Part shown: positions 32,019-43,776 of the stretch, in pieces
How positions within the stretch are numbered: the stretch's first letter is position 1
Layout: every line of letters starts with the position of its first letter
Assembly (NCBI RefSeq): GCF_045348435.1
Contig: NZ_CP157484.1
Coordinates: 2,046,001 to 2,110,000 of the forward strand
Reading direction: 5' to 3'
DNA length: 64,000 bases
DNA from: Alsobacter sp045348435
Lineage (GTDB): Bacteria > Pseudomonadota > Alphaproteobacteria > Rhizobiales > Beijerinckiaceae
Translations under genes and position numbers: made by a program
Notes under the pieces: generated by a model
The model's database searches: none
The model's input: the letters and a program-made list of their open reading frames with translations, nothing else
Told to the model about the DNA's origin: nothing

Positions 32019-33236
32019 TCAGGCCCCCAGCCCCTGGCGCATCACGAAGCGCCGCAGCGGGCCGATGGAGGAGAGCGCCAGCAGGCCGGCGCTGCGGGCG
32101 ATGTCGACAGGCAGGAAGGCGGCCAGGAGCGACCGGTTGAGAAGGTCCACGGCCGCCGTCCGCGCCCGGACGTCGAGCGCCCGCTTGCGGTCGAAGGCGG
32201 CCAGACGCTCCGGCGCGCCGGGATCTCCCCCGACCGGACCCACCGCCCGGGCGAGGTCCGCCACGTCGCGCAAGCCCAGATTGAGCCCCTGCGCGCCGAT
32301 CGGCGGGAAGACGTGCGCCGCTTCCCCGATGATGACGCAGCGGCGGCCGGAGAAGCCTTCCACCGCCATCCCTGACATCGCAACGACGCCGCGCGGGCCG
32401 GCCACCGTCATGGGCCCGAGCATGGAATGGCACTGCTTTTCCGCCGCAAGGGCGAACTCCGGATCGCTCAGCCCCGCCAGCGCGCGGGCCCGTTCGGGGG
32501 CGGCGAGCCAGACGAGGCTCGACCGGCGCCCCGCCATGGGCACCAGGGTGAACGGGCCTTCGCGCGTATGGAACTCGGTCGACGCGTCCTTGTGCGGACG
32601 CGCATGGGACAGGATGGCCGTCAGGGCGGTCTGGTTGTAGCTCCAGCTGCGCTCATGCAACCCCGCCGCGGCGCGCACGACCGACTCGCGCCCGTCCGCC
32701 CCCACCACGAGGTCGGCCTCGATCGCCGCGCCCGAGCGCAGGGCCAGCTCCGCCCGGTCGTCGCCGAGGCGCACCGAGGCGACGGCGTCGTCGGTCCGGG
32801 TCAGGCCTGGAACCCTGGCGGCCTCCTCGGCCAGCGCCTGCGTGAGCGCCGCCGATTCGATGTTCTGGCCGAAGGCGTCGAGCCCGATCTCGCCCGCATG
32901 GAAGCTGACGGGCGGGGCCCGCAGCAGGCCGCCCGTGTCGTCCACGATCGTCAGGACCGCCAGCGGCGAGGCGAGGGGCTCCAGCGCGTCCCACGCCCCG
33001 ATCGACATGAGGAACTGCAGCGAGCCCTCCATCAGGGCGACGGTGCGCCCATCGGGGCGCGCGCCCGTCGGGCCGACCAGCGCCACCTCCCAGCCCGCCT
33101 TGGCGAGCGCGATGGCGGCGGCGAGCCCCACCGCGCCGGCCCCGACCACGGCGATCTCCACCCGGCGCCGCCCGGTCGACCCCGCGCCGGGCGCCGACGG
33201 CCCTGGATGGAGTTGGTCTGCTGGGGATCCGTTCAT
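32019..33236 (-). CDS. UbiH/UbiF-family FAD monooxygenase
   Basis: The 405-residue flavoprotein starts its FAD fold with VEIAVVGAGAVGLAAAIALAKAGWEVALVG. It has the DG loop DLVVGADGRESVVR and the second FAD motif CVIIGEAAHVFPPIGAQGLNLGLRD, typical of ubiquinone-ring hydroxylases. It most likely hydroxylates a ubiquinone precursor at the membrane, using NAD(P)H and oxygen. About 25 residues precede the fold. Which position (C5, C6 or C7) it modifies cannot be told. The downstream gene converges on it with a 25-base gap. Confidence 0.87.
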   Translation of the reverse strand: MNGSPADQLHPGPSAPGAGSTGRRRVEIAVVGAGAVGLAAAIALAKAGWEVALVGPTGARPDGRTVALMEGSLQFLMSIGAWDALEPLASPLAVLTIVDDTGGLLRAPPVSFHAGEIGLDAFGQNIESAALTQALAEEAARVPGLTRTDDAVASVRLGDDRAELALRSGAAIEADLVVGADGRESVVRAAAGLHERSWSYNQTALTAILSHARPHKDASTEFHTREGPFTLVPMAGRRSSLVWLAAPERARALAGLSDPEFALAAEKQCHSMLGPMTVAGPRGVVAMSGMAVEGFSGRRCVIIGEAAHVFPPIGAQGLNLGLRDVADLARAVGPVGGDPGAPERLAAFDRKRALDVRARTAAVDLLNRSLLAAFLPVDIARSAGLLALSSIGPLRRFVMRQGLGA

Positions 33237-33453
33237 GTCCGCGCTCGTTCCATGTCGCAGCGATTCATCAGGCCGCGCCGGCCCTGGTCAAGGCCGCATT
33301 GCGGCCCGGGACCATGATCAGGGTCAACGCGCCGGCCGAACCCGGCTTCTAGATTGTGCGCAGGCTCGCTTGCGCCATGCGGCGCATCGCAGCGGGCCGG
33401 GATCGGTGTTTGTCCGCATTGCCCAGCCAGAGGCCCAGGAGCTTTCTACCCCG

Positions 33454-34326
33454 GTGACCCCAGCGCCGCTCCTTCCCTCCGCGCCGGCCCGCCCCGATCC
33501 GCTCGCCGGCGGTGGCGCCTCGCGGCCCGCCGCGACCACCGCGGCGGCCGTGGCCGTGCTGACGCTCGCCGCCTGGGGCGCGCTGCTGGCCGAGGCTCTC
33601 CGGTCGGGCGCCGGCGCCGACGCCCTCCTGAGCGCGATCTGCCGCCCCACGGCGCTGGACGGCGGCGCCGGCGGCCCGGTCCTGGCCGGGTTCGGCTTTG
33701 CGGCGGCGCTCTGGTCGGTGATGACCGTCGCCATGATGCTGCCGACCGCCGCGCCCATGGCGCTCGCCTATGCGGGGATCGTCGAGCGCCGCAGCCGCGA
33801 CGGACAGCGCAGCGCGTCGCCCCTCACCGTGCTCGCCGGCTATCTGGCGGTCTGGATCGCGGTGGCGATCCTGGCCGCGCTTGCGCAGACGGTCCTCGCC
33901 GGCCTGGCGTCCCGCCTGGCCCTGCCGCCCAACGCCGCCGGCGTGCTGGCCGGCTTCGCCATGGGGGCGGCCGGCCTCTACCAGTTCAGCGACTGGAAGG
34001 ACCGCTGCCTCGCCGTGTGCCGGCGGCCGGACCGCGAACTGGAGCGCGGGGCCGGACCGTCGACCTTCTCCGGCCTTCGCCTGGGCGTCGAGCAGGGCCG
34101 CGCCTGCCTCGGCTGCTGCGCCGCCACGATGGGGTTGATGCTGCTCGCCGGGTCCATGAACCTCGTCTGGATGGCGGCGCTGGCGTCGCTCGCCATGGTG
34201 GAGAAGATGTCCGCCGGCCGCGCCGTCCCGCGCGCCATCGGGGCGGGGCTGATCGCGGCCGGCCTGGCCGTCGCGGTCTCGGCCGTGGGGCCGGAGGCGG
34301 TCCTGCGCGCCCTGACCGGGCGGTGA
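33454..34326 (+). CDS. DUF2182 membrane protein
   Basis: The product (about 290 residues) has some six hydrophobic helices and the DUF2182 hallmarks: MTVAMMLPTAAPM, QFSDWKDRCLAVCRRP and GRACLGCCAATMGLMLLAGSMNLVWM. The paired Cys near helix ends suggest metal binding, as the family's name (predicted metal-binding integral membrane protein) implies. DUF1326 proteins often accompany it but none is seen here. The GTG at 33454 is a guess, with AGGAG rather distant; GTG at 33406 is an alternative. Confidence 0.8.
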   Translation: MTPAPLLPSAPARPDPLAGGGASRPAATTAAAVAVLTLAAWGALLAEALRSGAGADALLSAICRPTALDGGAGGPVLAGFGFAAALWSVMTVAMMLPTAAPMALAYAGIVERRSRDGQRSASPLTVLAGYLAVWIAVAILAALAQTVLAGLASRLALPPNAAGVLAGFAMGAAGLYQFSDWKDRCLAVCRRPDRELERGAGPSTFSGLRLGVEQGRACLGCCAATMGLMLLAGSMNLVWMAALASLAMVEKMSAGRAVPRAIGAGLIAAGLAVAVSAVGPEAVLRALTGR

Positions 34327-34497
34327 AGCGGGGTGAAGCCCGCTCCTTGCGCCGATTCAACCGTGTGCAACCGGGTCGCCCACTGGCCAGAACTCGTGCG
34401 GTGATGTTTTATCGCCCACGGTTCCCGTTCGTCGTCAGGCCGCCTGCCGAGGAACCATGACCTCCGCCCATTCGGGCGGGCCCTGCCTGGGATCGGT

Positions 34498-35250
34498 GTG
34501 CGAAGCGTGGAACAAGAAGCGATCGTGGAAAACCGGGGGAAACGAAGCTTCGCAGAACGGCTGCCCGCCTATTGCGTCCACTTCTTCACCGCCTCGGGCG
34601 GCGCGCTCGCCTTCCTGGCGCTGCTGGCGACCGTGGACGGCCATCATGCGGCGGCCTTCGGCTGGCTCGGCCTCGCTTTGATCGTGGACGGGATCGACGG
34701 CACCATCGCGCGCGCCTTGCACGTGCGCGACCGCCTGCCCAACATCTCCGGCGACGTCCTCGACCTGGTGATCGACTTCACGACCTATGTGTTCGTCCCG
34801 GCGGCGATCCTGGTGTTCTGCCAGCTCTGGTCGCGCGAGATCGCCATCCTGTGGGCGGTGGTGATCATCGTGTCGGCGGCGCTCTATTTCGCCGACCTGC
34901 GCATGAAGACGCCCGACAACTGGTTCGCCGGCTTTCCGGCCGTGTGGAACGTCGTCGCGTTCTATCTCGTCGTCTACGCCCCGCCGGCCTGGATCGCGTC
35001 GGCGGTGATCCTGGTCGCGGCCGTCGGGCAGGCGCTGCCCATCGTGTTCGTCCACCCGTTCCGGGTCCGGCAGCTGAAGCCGCTCACCTTGCTGATGTCG
35101 GCCGTCTGGGCGGTCGCCGGCTTCGTGGCCGTGGCCGAGAAGTTGAACCCGGACCGCATCACCCACGCCGTCCTTTTGATCTGCGCGCTCTATTTTACGG
35201 GGCTGGGCCTGTTGCGCAAACGGCCGGCCGGCCCCATCTCGCCCCATTGA
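34498..35250 (+). CDS. pcs: Phosphatidylcholine synthase
   Basis: The 250-residue membrane protein has the CDP-alcohol phosphotransferase motif with Pcs spacing: DGIDGTIAR, then GDVLDLVID after a short loop. LPAYCVHFFTASGGALAFLALLAT precedes it and FVHPFRVRQLKPLTL lies late, a Pcs-typical segment. It condenses choline directly with CDP-diacylglycerol, a pathway typical of rhizobia and relatives. The start is GTG at 34498, or GTG at 34507. It stands alone upstream of terC. Confidence 0.92.
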   Translation: MRSVEQEAIVENRGKRSFAERLPAYCVHFFTASGGALAFLALLATVDGHHAAAFGWLGLALIVDGIDGTIARALHVRDRLPNISGDVLDLVIDFTTYVFVPAAILVFCQLWSREIAILWAVVIIVSAALYFADLRMKTPDNWFAGFPAVWNVVAFYLVVYAPPAWIASAVILVAAVGQALPIVFVHPFRVRQLKPLTLLMSAVWAVAGFVAVAEKLNPDRITHAVLLICALYFTGLGLLRKRPAGPISPH

Positions 35251-35315
35251 ACACGCCCTCCGCTGGGCACGCCCTGCCGCAGGGCGCCTGAACTCGCCTG
35301 AAAGGACGCGACGGA

Positions 35316-36086
35316 ATGCTGGACTGGCTGACGGACCCCGCCGGCTGGGCCGCCCTGCTCACGCTCACCGCCATGGAGATCGTGCTGGGCATCGACAACG
35401 TCGTGTTCATCTCGGTCCTGGTGGCCCGGCTTCCCGAGGAGCAGGCCAAGCGGGCGCGGGCGATCGGCCTCCTGCTGGCGCTGGTGTTTCGCGTCCTGCT
35501 CCTGTCGCTGCTCACCTGGATCATCGGCCTGACGAAGCCCGTGATGACGGTGTTCGGCCTCGGCCTCTCCTGGCGCGACCTGATCCTGCTCGGCGGCGGC
35601 GGCTTTCTGATCGCCAAGGCGACGCACGAGATCCACGCCGGGCTGGAGGGCGATCACGACGAGGCCCAGAAGGGCGCGGCGCCGCGGGCCTTCATGGCCG
35701 CGATCATGCAGATCGCCCTGGTCGACCTGGTGTTCTCCATCGACTCCATCGTCACGGCGATCGGCATGGCCGACAACCTGTCGATCATGGTGGCGGCGGT
35801 GCTGCTGTCCATGATCGTCATGTATGTGGCGTCCGGTCCCGTCTCGGCCTTCATCGCCGCCCATCCCACCACCAAGATGCTGGCCCTGGCCTTCCTGATC
35901 CTGATCGGCGCCTCGCTCTGCGCCGAGGCCACGGGCTTCCACCTGCCGCGCGGCTACATCTACGTCGCCATGGCCTTCTCGGCCTGCGTGGAAGCGATCA
36001 ACATCACGGCCGCGCGCCGGCGCAAGGCGGCCCGGATGGCGCAGGCCGCCAAGGCTGAGAAGCAGCCGGTGGGCAGCGAGGGCTGA
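35316..36086 (+). CDS. TerC family membrane protein
   Basis: The 256-residue protein has seven to eight helices and TerC signatures: LTLTAMEIVLGIDNVVFISVLV near the start and MQIALVDLVFSIDSIVTAIGMAD in the second half. The paired Asp residues form the likely metal pathway. Characterised homologues of this short type export or handle manganese; others are linked to tellurite resistance. The cytoplasmic tail is rich in Lys and Ala. Confidence 0.88.
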   Translation: MLDWLTDPAGWAALLTLTAMEIVLGIDNVVFISVLVARLPEEQAKRARAIGLLLALVFRVLLLSLLTWIIGLTKPVMTVFGLGLSWRDLILLGGGGFLIAKATHEIHAGLEGDHDEAQKGAAPRAFMAAIMQIALVDLVFSIDSIVTAIGMADNLSIMVAAVLLSMIVMYVASGPVSAFIAAHPTTKMLALAFLILIGASLCAEATGFHLPRGYIYVAMAFSACVEAINITAARRRKAARMAQAAKAEKQPVGSEG

Positions 36087-36093
36087 CCCCCGT

Positions 36094-37803
36094 CTACGCC
36101 GCGGCCCTCTCGGCGCTGCGCGCCTTGGCCTCGTCCAGCGTGTCCACATAGACGATCAGCGGCTCGCCCGCGCCATGCTCGGCCAGGACGCGGCGCACGG
36201 CGGGCCGCGCTGCGACCGCGTAGACCTGCGCGCCCTTGCGGGCGGCCTTCTCGGCGAAGCTGCGCAGCGAGCGCGCCGCCGTCGAGTCGGCGAAGGGCAC
36301 GCCCCCAAGGTCCAGCGCAAAGGCCCTGGGGGATTCGCCGATGCGGTCCAGCACGGCCGCCACCTCCGACGCCGCCCCGAAGAAGAACGGTCCCGCGATC
36401 CGGTAGGCGATCACGTCCGATCCGTTGGCGAGCCCCAGATAGGCCCCGCGCGAGCCCACGTCGTCGGGCTGGTCGTCCTCGATCAGGTCGGCGTGGGTCT
36501 CGACGCTGACGAGTTCGGCCATCCGGTGCATGAACATCACCGCGCCCAGCACGACGCCGACCGCGATGGCCTCGGTGAGGTCGCGGAACACGGTGAGCAG
36601 GAAGGTCGCCAGCAGCACCAGCCCGTCACCGCGCGAATGGCGCAGGATGGCGACGAACTCGGCCTTCTCGGCCATGTTCCAGGACACGATGGCCAGCACG
36701 GCGGCGAGCGAGGCCAGCGGGATATAGGCCGCGAGGGGCGCGGCCACGAGCATCAGCAGGAGCAGGAACGCCGAGTGCAGCATCCCGGCGACCGGGCCCC
36801 TGGCGCCCGCCCGCACATTCGTGGCGGTGCGGGCGATCGTGCCGGTGACGCACAGGCCGCCGAACAGCGCCGAGGCGATGTTGCCGACGCCCTGCGCGAC
36901 CAGCTCGCAATTCGAGCGGTGGCGGCGGCCGCTCATCCCGTCCGCGACCACGGCTGAGAGCAGCGATTCAATGCCGCCCAGGAGCGCGAAGGTCACCGCG
37001 TCCGGCAGCACGGCCGCGATCCGCTCGAGCGAGATCGGCGGCAGGGCCGGGGAAGGCAGGGAGCTCGGGACGCCGCCGAATTTCGACCCGATCGTCTCCA
37101 CCGGAAAGCCGGCGCGCGCCAGCGCCGCGGAGGCGAGCGACGCCGCCGCGATGGCGATGAGAAAGCCGGGCCAATGCGGCCGGACCCGCCTCAGCGTCAG
37201 GATGAGGCCGATGGACAGCGCCGTGATCGCCAGGGCCCCGGGGCTCGCGGTGGGCAGCGCCGCCCCGATGGCCTGGACCTTGGGCAGGAACGCGGCGGGC
37301 TCGCGCCCCGGCAGCGTGAGCCCGAGCAGGTCCGTGACCTGGCTGGCGAAGATGATCGCCGCGATGCCGCTGGTGAAACCCACCGTCACCGGGTGGGGGA
37401 TGTATTTGATGTAGGCGCCGAGCCGCAGGAACCCGACCCCGATGAGAATGAGGCCGGCCAGCATGGTCGCCAGCAGGAAGCCGTCGAACCCGTGCCGCTC
37501 GATGGCGGCCGCCACCACCACGATGAAGGCCCCGGCGGGGCCGCCGATCTGGAACCGGCTCCCGCCCAGCGCCGAGACCAGGAACCCGCCGACGATGGCG
37601 GCGTAGAGCCCCCGGTCTGGCGTCGCGCCGCTCGCCTTGGCGATCGCCATCGAGAGGGGCAGGGCGACCATCGCCACCGTGAAGCCCGCCAGCGCATCGG
37701 CCCGGAAGGCCTTGCTCCCATAGCCCTCGCGCAGGACGGTGACGAGCTTGGGGGTGAAGAGTTCGGCGAAGCTCGGCCGGGCGCGCCGTGGTGAGGACGT
37801 CAT
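36094..37803 (-). CDS. SulP-family anion permease with STAS domain
   Basis: The 569-residue protein has a SulP membrane domain (about residues 35-430): DALAGFTVAMVALPLSMAIAKASG, FQIGGPAGAFIVVVAAAIERHG, and CELVAQGVGNIASALFGGLCVTGTIARTATN. A C-terminal STAS domain follows (about 450-560), with RAFALDLGGVPFADSTAARSLRSFAEKA. It carries sulfate, bicarbonate or dicarboxylates across the inner membrane. The substrate is not deducible from the sequence. The gene is alone on its strand. Confidence 0.9.
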   Translation of the reverse strand: MTSSPRRARPSFAELFTPKLVTVLREGYGSKAFRADALAGFTVAMVALPLSMAIAKASGATPDRGLYAAIVGGFLVSALGGSRFQIGGPAGAFIVVVAAAIERHGFDGFLLATMLAGLILIGVGFLRLGAYIKYIPHPVTVGFTSGIAAIIFASQVTDLLGLTLPGREPAAFLPKVQAIGAALPTASPGALAITALSIGLILTLRRVRPHWPGFLIAIAAASLASAALARAGFPVETIGSKFGGVPSSLPSPALPPISLERIAAVLPDAVTFALLGGIESLLSAVVADGMSGRRHRSNCELVAQGVGNIASALFGGLCVTGTIARTATNVRAGARGPVAGMLHSAFLLLLMLVAAPLAAYIPLASLAAVLAIVSWNMAEKAEFVAILRHSRGDGLVLLATFLLTVFRDLTEAIAVGVVLGAVMFMHRMAELVSVETHADLIEDDQPDDVGSRGAYLGLANGSDVIAYRIAGPFFFGAASEVAAVLDRIGESPRAFALDLGGVPFADSTAARSLRSFAEKAARKGAQVYAVAARPAVRRVLAEHGAGEPLIVYVDTLDEAKARSAERAAA

Positions 37804-37945
37804 CGGATGCAGGATCCAGGTCAGCCGCGCGGGTCCGCGCCGTCAAAAACACGTATGATCGATGTGAAATGATGGCAGAGTCGAAGGCGGTTGCCGAGTC
37901 CGGTCATCTCCTTAAGATGCGCCTGCAAACGCGAAGGAACGATGC

Positions 37946-38917
37946 ATGGTCAAGGCGGTCAGGGTTCACAAGGTGGGTGGTCCGGAGGCGATGGTCTATG
38001 AGGACGTCGACCTGCCTGCGCCGGGGCCGGGCGAGGTGCGGGTGCGCCACCGGGCGATCGGGCTGAACTTCATCGACGTGTATGACCGGACCGGCGCCTA
38101 TCCGGCGCAGGCCCCGTTCATCCCGGGCAGCGAAGCCTCCGGCGACGTGACGGCCGTCGGCGACGGCGTGACGGAGTTCCGGCCGGGGGACCGCGTCGCC
38201 TATGTGGCGCGCCTGGGCGGCTACGCCGAGGAGCGGAACGTGCCCGCCAAGGTTCTGGTCAAGATGCCGGAGGCGATCTCCTACGAGACCGGCGCGGCGA
38301 TGATGCTGAAGGGGCTCACGGCCCAGTATCTGCTGCGCCGCACCTACCGGGTGCAGCCCGGCGACACGATCCTGATCCACGCCGCCGCCGGCGGGGTCGG
38401 CCTCATCGCCTCGCAATGGGGCGCGCATCTCGGCGCCACCGTGATCGGAACGGTCGGCAGCGCCGACAAGGCCGAACTCGCCAAGGCCAACGGGTGCCAT
38501 CACGCGATCCTCTACCGCGAGGAGGACTTCGTCGCTCGCGTGGCCGAGATCACCGGCGGCAAGAAGTGCCACGTCGTCTATGACGGCATCGGCAAGGCGA
38601 CCTTTCCGGGCTCCCTGGACTGCCTGCGGCCTCTGGGCATGTTCGTCAGCTTCGGCAGCGCCTCCGGGCCGATCGACGCCTTCAACATCGGCATCCTGGC
38701 CCAGAAGGGCTCGCTTTTCGCCACCCGTCCGACTCTCTTCACCTATGCGGCGGAGCGGCCGGACCTGCTGGCCATGTGCGAGGACCTGTTCGCGGTGATC
38801 GCCTCCGGGGCCGTGAAGATCCCGGTCAGCCAGACCTTCGCGCTTAAAGATGCGGCAGACGCCCACCGGGCGCTCGAAGGGCGCGAGACGACCGGAGCCA
38901 CGATCCTGATCCCGTAA
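37946..38917 (+). CDS. NADPH:quinone oxidoreductase (zeta-crystallin type MDR)
   Basis: The 323-residue product is a zinc-free medium-chain reductase: VRHRAIGLNFIDVYDRTGAYP, PFIPGSEASGDVTAVGDGV, LRRTYRVQPGDTILIHAAAGGVGLIASQWGAHLGATVIGTV (NADPH-binding), VVYDGIGKATFPGSLDCLRPLGMFVSFGSASG, and a final RETTGATILIP. It reduces quinones or enone-like electrophiles with NADPH. GAAGGAAC precedes the ATG. It stands alone between the permease gene and the nucleoside importer. Confidence 0.9.
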   Translation: MVKAVRVHKVGGPEAMVYEDVDLPAPGPGEVRVRHRAIGLNFIDVYDRTGAYPAQAPFIPGSEASGDVTAVGDGVTEFRPGDRVAYVARLGGYAEERNVPAKVLVKMPEAISYETGAAMMLKGLTAQYLLRRTYRVQPGDTILIHAAAGGVGLIASQWGAHLGATVIGTVGSADKAELAKANGCHHAILYREEDFVARVAEITGGKKCHVVYDGIGKATFPGSLDCLRPLGMFVSFGSASGPIDAFNIGILAQKGSLFATRPTLFTYAAERPDLLAMCEDLFAVIASGAVKIPVSQTFALKDAADAHRALEGRETTGATILIP

Positions 38918-39080
38918 GGGGCGAGGCGAGGCGGAAAAGCTGGGCGAAACCGGAGGTTAGCCGTTGCGGGTCCGCCTCGACCCGGTCCAAAATCCGTCGA
39001 GGGCCGCCTCGAGCGGGACAGTGGCGCCCGACCTGCATGGGCTCCCCAGAAGAGCCGCAGGAGACGTGCGAGGGGTAGCG

Positions 39081-40626
<1,546 letters not shown>

Positions 40627-40637
<11 letters not shown>

Positions 40638-41694
40638 ACTCGTCCCGCGCGGGGACGTCTCGCCCTGGGCGCGCGTGCTCGCGCCAGTGGCGGCCGTGAT
40701 CGCGGCCGTGCTGATCGGCGGCGTCGTGATCGCCGTCATGGGCCGCTCGCCGGCCGCCGCCTTCCAGGTCTATTTCGTCGACACGCTGTCGGAGAGCTGG
40801 GGCCTGCAGGAAATGGCTGTGAAGGCTACGCCGCTGCTGATCATCGCGGTCGGGCTCTCCTTCTGCTTCCGTGCTAGCCTGTGGAACATCGGCGCCGAGG
40901 GGCAGTTCATCATCGGCGCGCTGGTCGGCTCCATTCTGCCGCTCTACACGGCGGGCTCCGGCGCGGGCGCCTGGGTCATCCCGATGGCGCTCGTGATGGG
41001 AGCGCTCGGCGGGCTCGCCTACGCGATGATCCCGGCGCTTCTGCGCGTGGCGTTCGGGGTCAGCGAGATCCTGTCCAGCCTGATGCTGGTCTATGTCGCC
41101 GACCTCGTGCTCGACTATCTGGTGCGCGGGCCCTGGCGCGACCCGAAGGGCTTCAACTTCCCGCAGACCGTGAACTTCGACGCCACGCTGCCCTTTTTGG
41201 CCGACGGCGGCCGCCTGCACGCCGGCGTGCTGCTGGGGCCCGTGCTGGTGCTGGTCGCCTGGTTCGTGATCAGCCGCACCCTGTTCGGCTTTGGCGTGCG
41301 GGTGGCCGGCGAAGCCCCCAAGGCGGCGCGCTTCGCCGGCTTCGACGCCAACCGCATGGTGCTGGCGGCGTTCGCGATTTCGGGCGCGGCGGCCGGGCTC
41401 GCGGGCGTGCTGGAGGTGCTGGGCCAGATCGGGCAGCTCAAGCCCGGCATCTCGTCCGGCTACGGGTTCACGGCCATCACGGTGGCGTTTCTCGGCCGCC
41501 TCCATCCGCTCGGCATGGTGTTTGGCGCGCTCGTGGTGGCGCTGACGGTGATCGGCGGCGAAAGCGCCCAGATCGCCCTGAAGCTGCCGCTCGATCTCAC
41601 CCGCACCTTCCAGGGCGTGCTCCTGATGTGCGTGCTCGCCGCCGACGCGCTGGTGTCTTATCGCGTGCGGATCGTCACGATGGCGAGGGCCTGA
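40627..41694 (+). CDS. BMP-type ABC importer permease 1
   Basis: The 355-residue membrane protein has eight to nine helices. GLSFCFRASLWNIGAEGQFIIGAL is the diagnostic segment of the nucleoside-importer permeases (NupP/YufP), and KAARFAGFDANRMVLAAFAISGAAAGLAGVLEV is the coupling loop. It forms half of the membrane channel. It is translationally coupled to the ATPase gene and ends one base before the second permease gene. Confidence 0.9.
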
Positions 41695-41695
41695 C

Positions 41696-42613
41696 ATGGA
41701 CATCTGGCAGGCCATTTTCATCACCGTGATCACCGCCGCGACGCCGTTGCTGATCGCCGCCCTGGGCGAACTCGTGGTGGAGCGCGCCGGCGTGCTCAAC
41801 CTCGGCATCGAGGGCATGATGGCGGTGGGGGCCGCCTGCGGCTTTGCGGCCGCCACGCTGAGCGGCTCATCCGCGCTCGGCGTGCTGGCCGCCGTCGCGG
41901 CCGGCGTGGCGCTCTCGGCCGTGTTCGCGCTGCTGACGCTCGGCCTCGCCACCAACCAGGTCGCGACCGGGCTGGCGCTCACCATCGTGGGGTTGGGCCT
42001 GTCCGGGCTGATCGGCGCCGGCTTCGTCGGCACGAGCCGCGAGGCGATCCCGGCCATCCGCATCCCGGGCCTCACGGAGCTTCCGGGCGTCGGACGCCTG
42101 CTCTTCGGCGAGGACCCGTTCGTGTATCTCTCGCTCGCGCTGGCGATCGCAGTTCTGTGGTTCCTGGGCCGCAGCCGGGCAGGCCTCACGCTGCGCTCCA
42201 TCGGCGAGAACCACACCTCCGCGCACTGGCTGGGCCTGCCGGTGATGCAGGTGCGCCTCCTCGCCATCCTGTTCGGCGGCGGCTGCGCCGGGCTCGCGGG
42301 CGCCTACCTGTCGCTCGTCTACACGCCCTTCTGGTCGCCCGGCATGACGGCCGGTCGCGGCTGGATCGCGCTGGCGCTCGTGGTCTTCGCCTCCTGGAAG
42401 CCGCTGCGCGTGCTGTTCGGCGCCTATCTCTTCGGCGGCGCGACCGTGTTGCAGCTGCACGCCCAGGCGGCCTCACTGGGCTTTCCCTCGCAGGTGATGT
42501 CGGCGTTCCCCTACGTGGCCACCATCGTCGCTCTGGTGATCATGTCGGCGGGCCGGCGCAAGGCCGCCGCCGCGCCCGGGTCGTTGGGGACGTCCTTCGT
42601 GCCGGATCGCTGA
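41696..42613 (+). CDS. BMP-type ABC importer permease 2
   Basis: The 305-residue membrane protein pairs with permease 1. ELVVERAGVLNLGIEGMMAVGAACGFAA is the diagnostic segment of the NupQ/YufQ group, and SIGENHTSAHWLGLPVMQVRLLAILFGGGCAGLAGAYLSL is the coupling region. It completes the inner-membrane channel. The gap to the binding-protein gene is 79 bases. Confidence 0.9.
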   Translation: MDIWQAIFITVITAATPLLIAALGELVVERAGVLNLGIEGMMAVGAACGFAAATLSGSSALGVLAAVAAGVALSAVFALLTLGLATNQVATGLALTIVGLGLSGLIGAGFVGTSREAIPAIRIPGLTELPGVGRLLFGEDPFVYLSLALAIAVLWFLGRSRAGLTLRSIGENHTSAHWLGLPVMQVRLLAILFGGGCAGLAGAYLSLVYTPFWSPGMTAGRGWIALALVVFASWKPLRVLFGAYLFGGATVLQLHAQAASLGFPSQVMSAFPYVATIVALVIMSAGRRKAAAAPGSLGTSFVPDR

Positions 42614-42692
42614 TCCGATTGATGTTTTCGGGGAAGACCGGGTCGGGTACGGTTCAACCTGCTTATTGATTACCCGGGGAGTGGAGACGAGA

Positions 42693-43763
42693 ATGCGCAC
42701 ATTGTTCAAGGTCGCCGGCGCGATCGCGGTCGCGGCCGGGCTGGCCACGCCGGCCGCCGCCGCCGACAAGCTGAAGGTCGGCTTCATCTATGTCGGCCCG
42801 ATCGGCGATTTCGGCTACAGCTACCAGCACAACCAGGGCCGCCTCGCGGTCGAGAAGGCGCTCGGCGACAAGGTCGAGACCACCTTCCTGGAGAACGTGC
42901 CGGAAGCCGATTCCGAGCGCTCCATCGAGCAGCTCGCCCGCACCGGCCACAAGCTGATCTTCACGACCTCCTTCGGCTTCATGGAGCCGACCGTGAAGGT
43001 CGCCAAGAAGTACCCGAACGTTCTGTTCGAGCACGCCACCGGCTACAAGCGCGAGAAGAACCTGGCGACCTACTCGGCCAAGTTCCACGAAGGCCGCTAC
43101 GTGCAGGGCGTCATCGCCGGCAAGCTGACGAAGTCCAACACCATCGGCTACGTCGCCTCCTTCCCGATCCCCGAGGTCGTGTCCGGCATCAACGCCTTCA
43201 TGCTGGGCGCGCAGTCCGTGAACCCGGCCATCAAGGTCAAGATCGTCTGGGCCAACACCTGGTTCGACCCCGGCAAGGAAGCCGACGCCGCCAAGGCGCT
43301 GCTCGACCAGGGCGCGGACATCATCACCCAGCACACCGACAGCCCGGCGCCGCTGCAGCAGGCCGAAGGCCGCGGCAAGCTCGCCTTCGGGCAGGCCTCC
43401 GACATGATCCGCTTCGCCCCCAAGGCGACGCTGACCTCCATCGTCGACAACTGGAACGACTACTACGTGGCCCGCGTGAAGGCCGCGCTGGACGGCACCT
43501 GGAAGTCCGAGGACACCTGGGGCGGCTTTGCGGCCAACATGGTCAACATGGCCCCCTTCACCAACATGCCCGACGACGTGAAGAAGCTGGCGACCGATAC
43601 GGAAGCCGCCATCAAGTCCGGCGCGCTGAACCCGTTCAAGTGCCCGGTCGTCGACCAGGACGGCAAGACGGTGGAGTGCAAGGGCGGCGCGAACCTCTCC
43701 GACGAGCAGGTGCTCGGCATGGCCTTCTACGTGAAGGGCATCGACGACAAGCTGCCGAAGTAA
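42693..43763 (+). CDS. BMP-family substrate-binding lipoprotein-like protein
   Basis: The 356-residue product has a signal peptide (MRTLFKVAGAIAVAAGLATPAAAA) without a lipobox Cys, so it is probably a soluble periplasmic protein. The basic-membrane-protein/PnrA fold is seen in KVGFIYVGPIGDFGYSYQHNQGRLAVEKAL, FEHATGYKREKN and YVQGVIAGKLTKSNTIGYVASFPIPEVVSGINAFMLGA. Characterised members bind purine nucleosides or related compounds. GGAGACGAGA precedes the ATG at 42693. A strong hairpin follows the gene. Confidence 0.9.
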   Translation: MRTLFKVAGAIAVAAGLATPAAAADKLKVGFIYVGPIGDFGYSYQHNQGRLAVEKALGDKVETTFLENVPEADSERSIEQLARTGHKLIFTTSFGFMEPTVKVAKKYPNVLFEHATGYKREKNLATYSAKFHEGRYVQGVIAGKLTKSNTIGYVASFPIPEVVSGINAFMLGAQSVNPAIKVKIVWANTWFDPGKEADAAKALLDQGADIITQHTDSPAPLQQAEGRGKLAFGQASDMIRFAPKATLTSIVDNWNDYYVARVKAALDGTWKSEDTWGGFAANMVNMAPFTNMPDDVKKLATDTEAAIKSGALNPFKCPVVDQDGKTVECKGGANLSDEQVLGMAFYVKGIDDKLPK

Positions 43764-43776
43764 GGCGGGTTTTCCT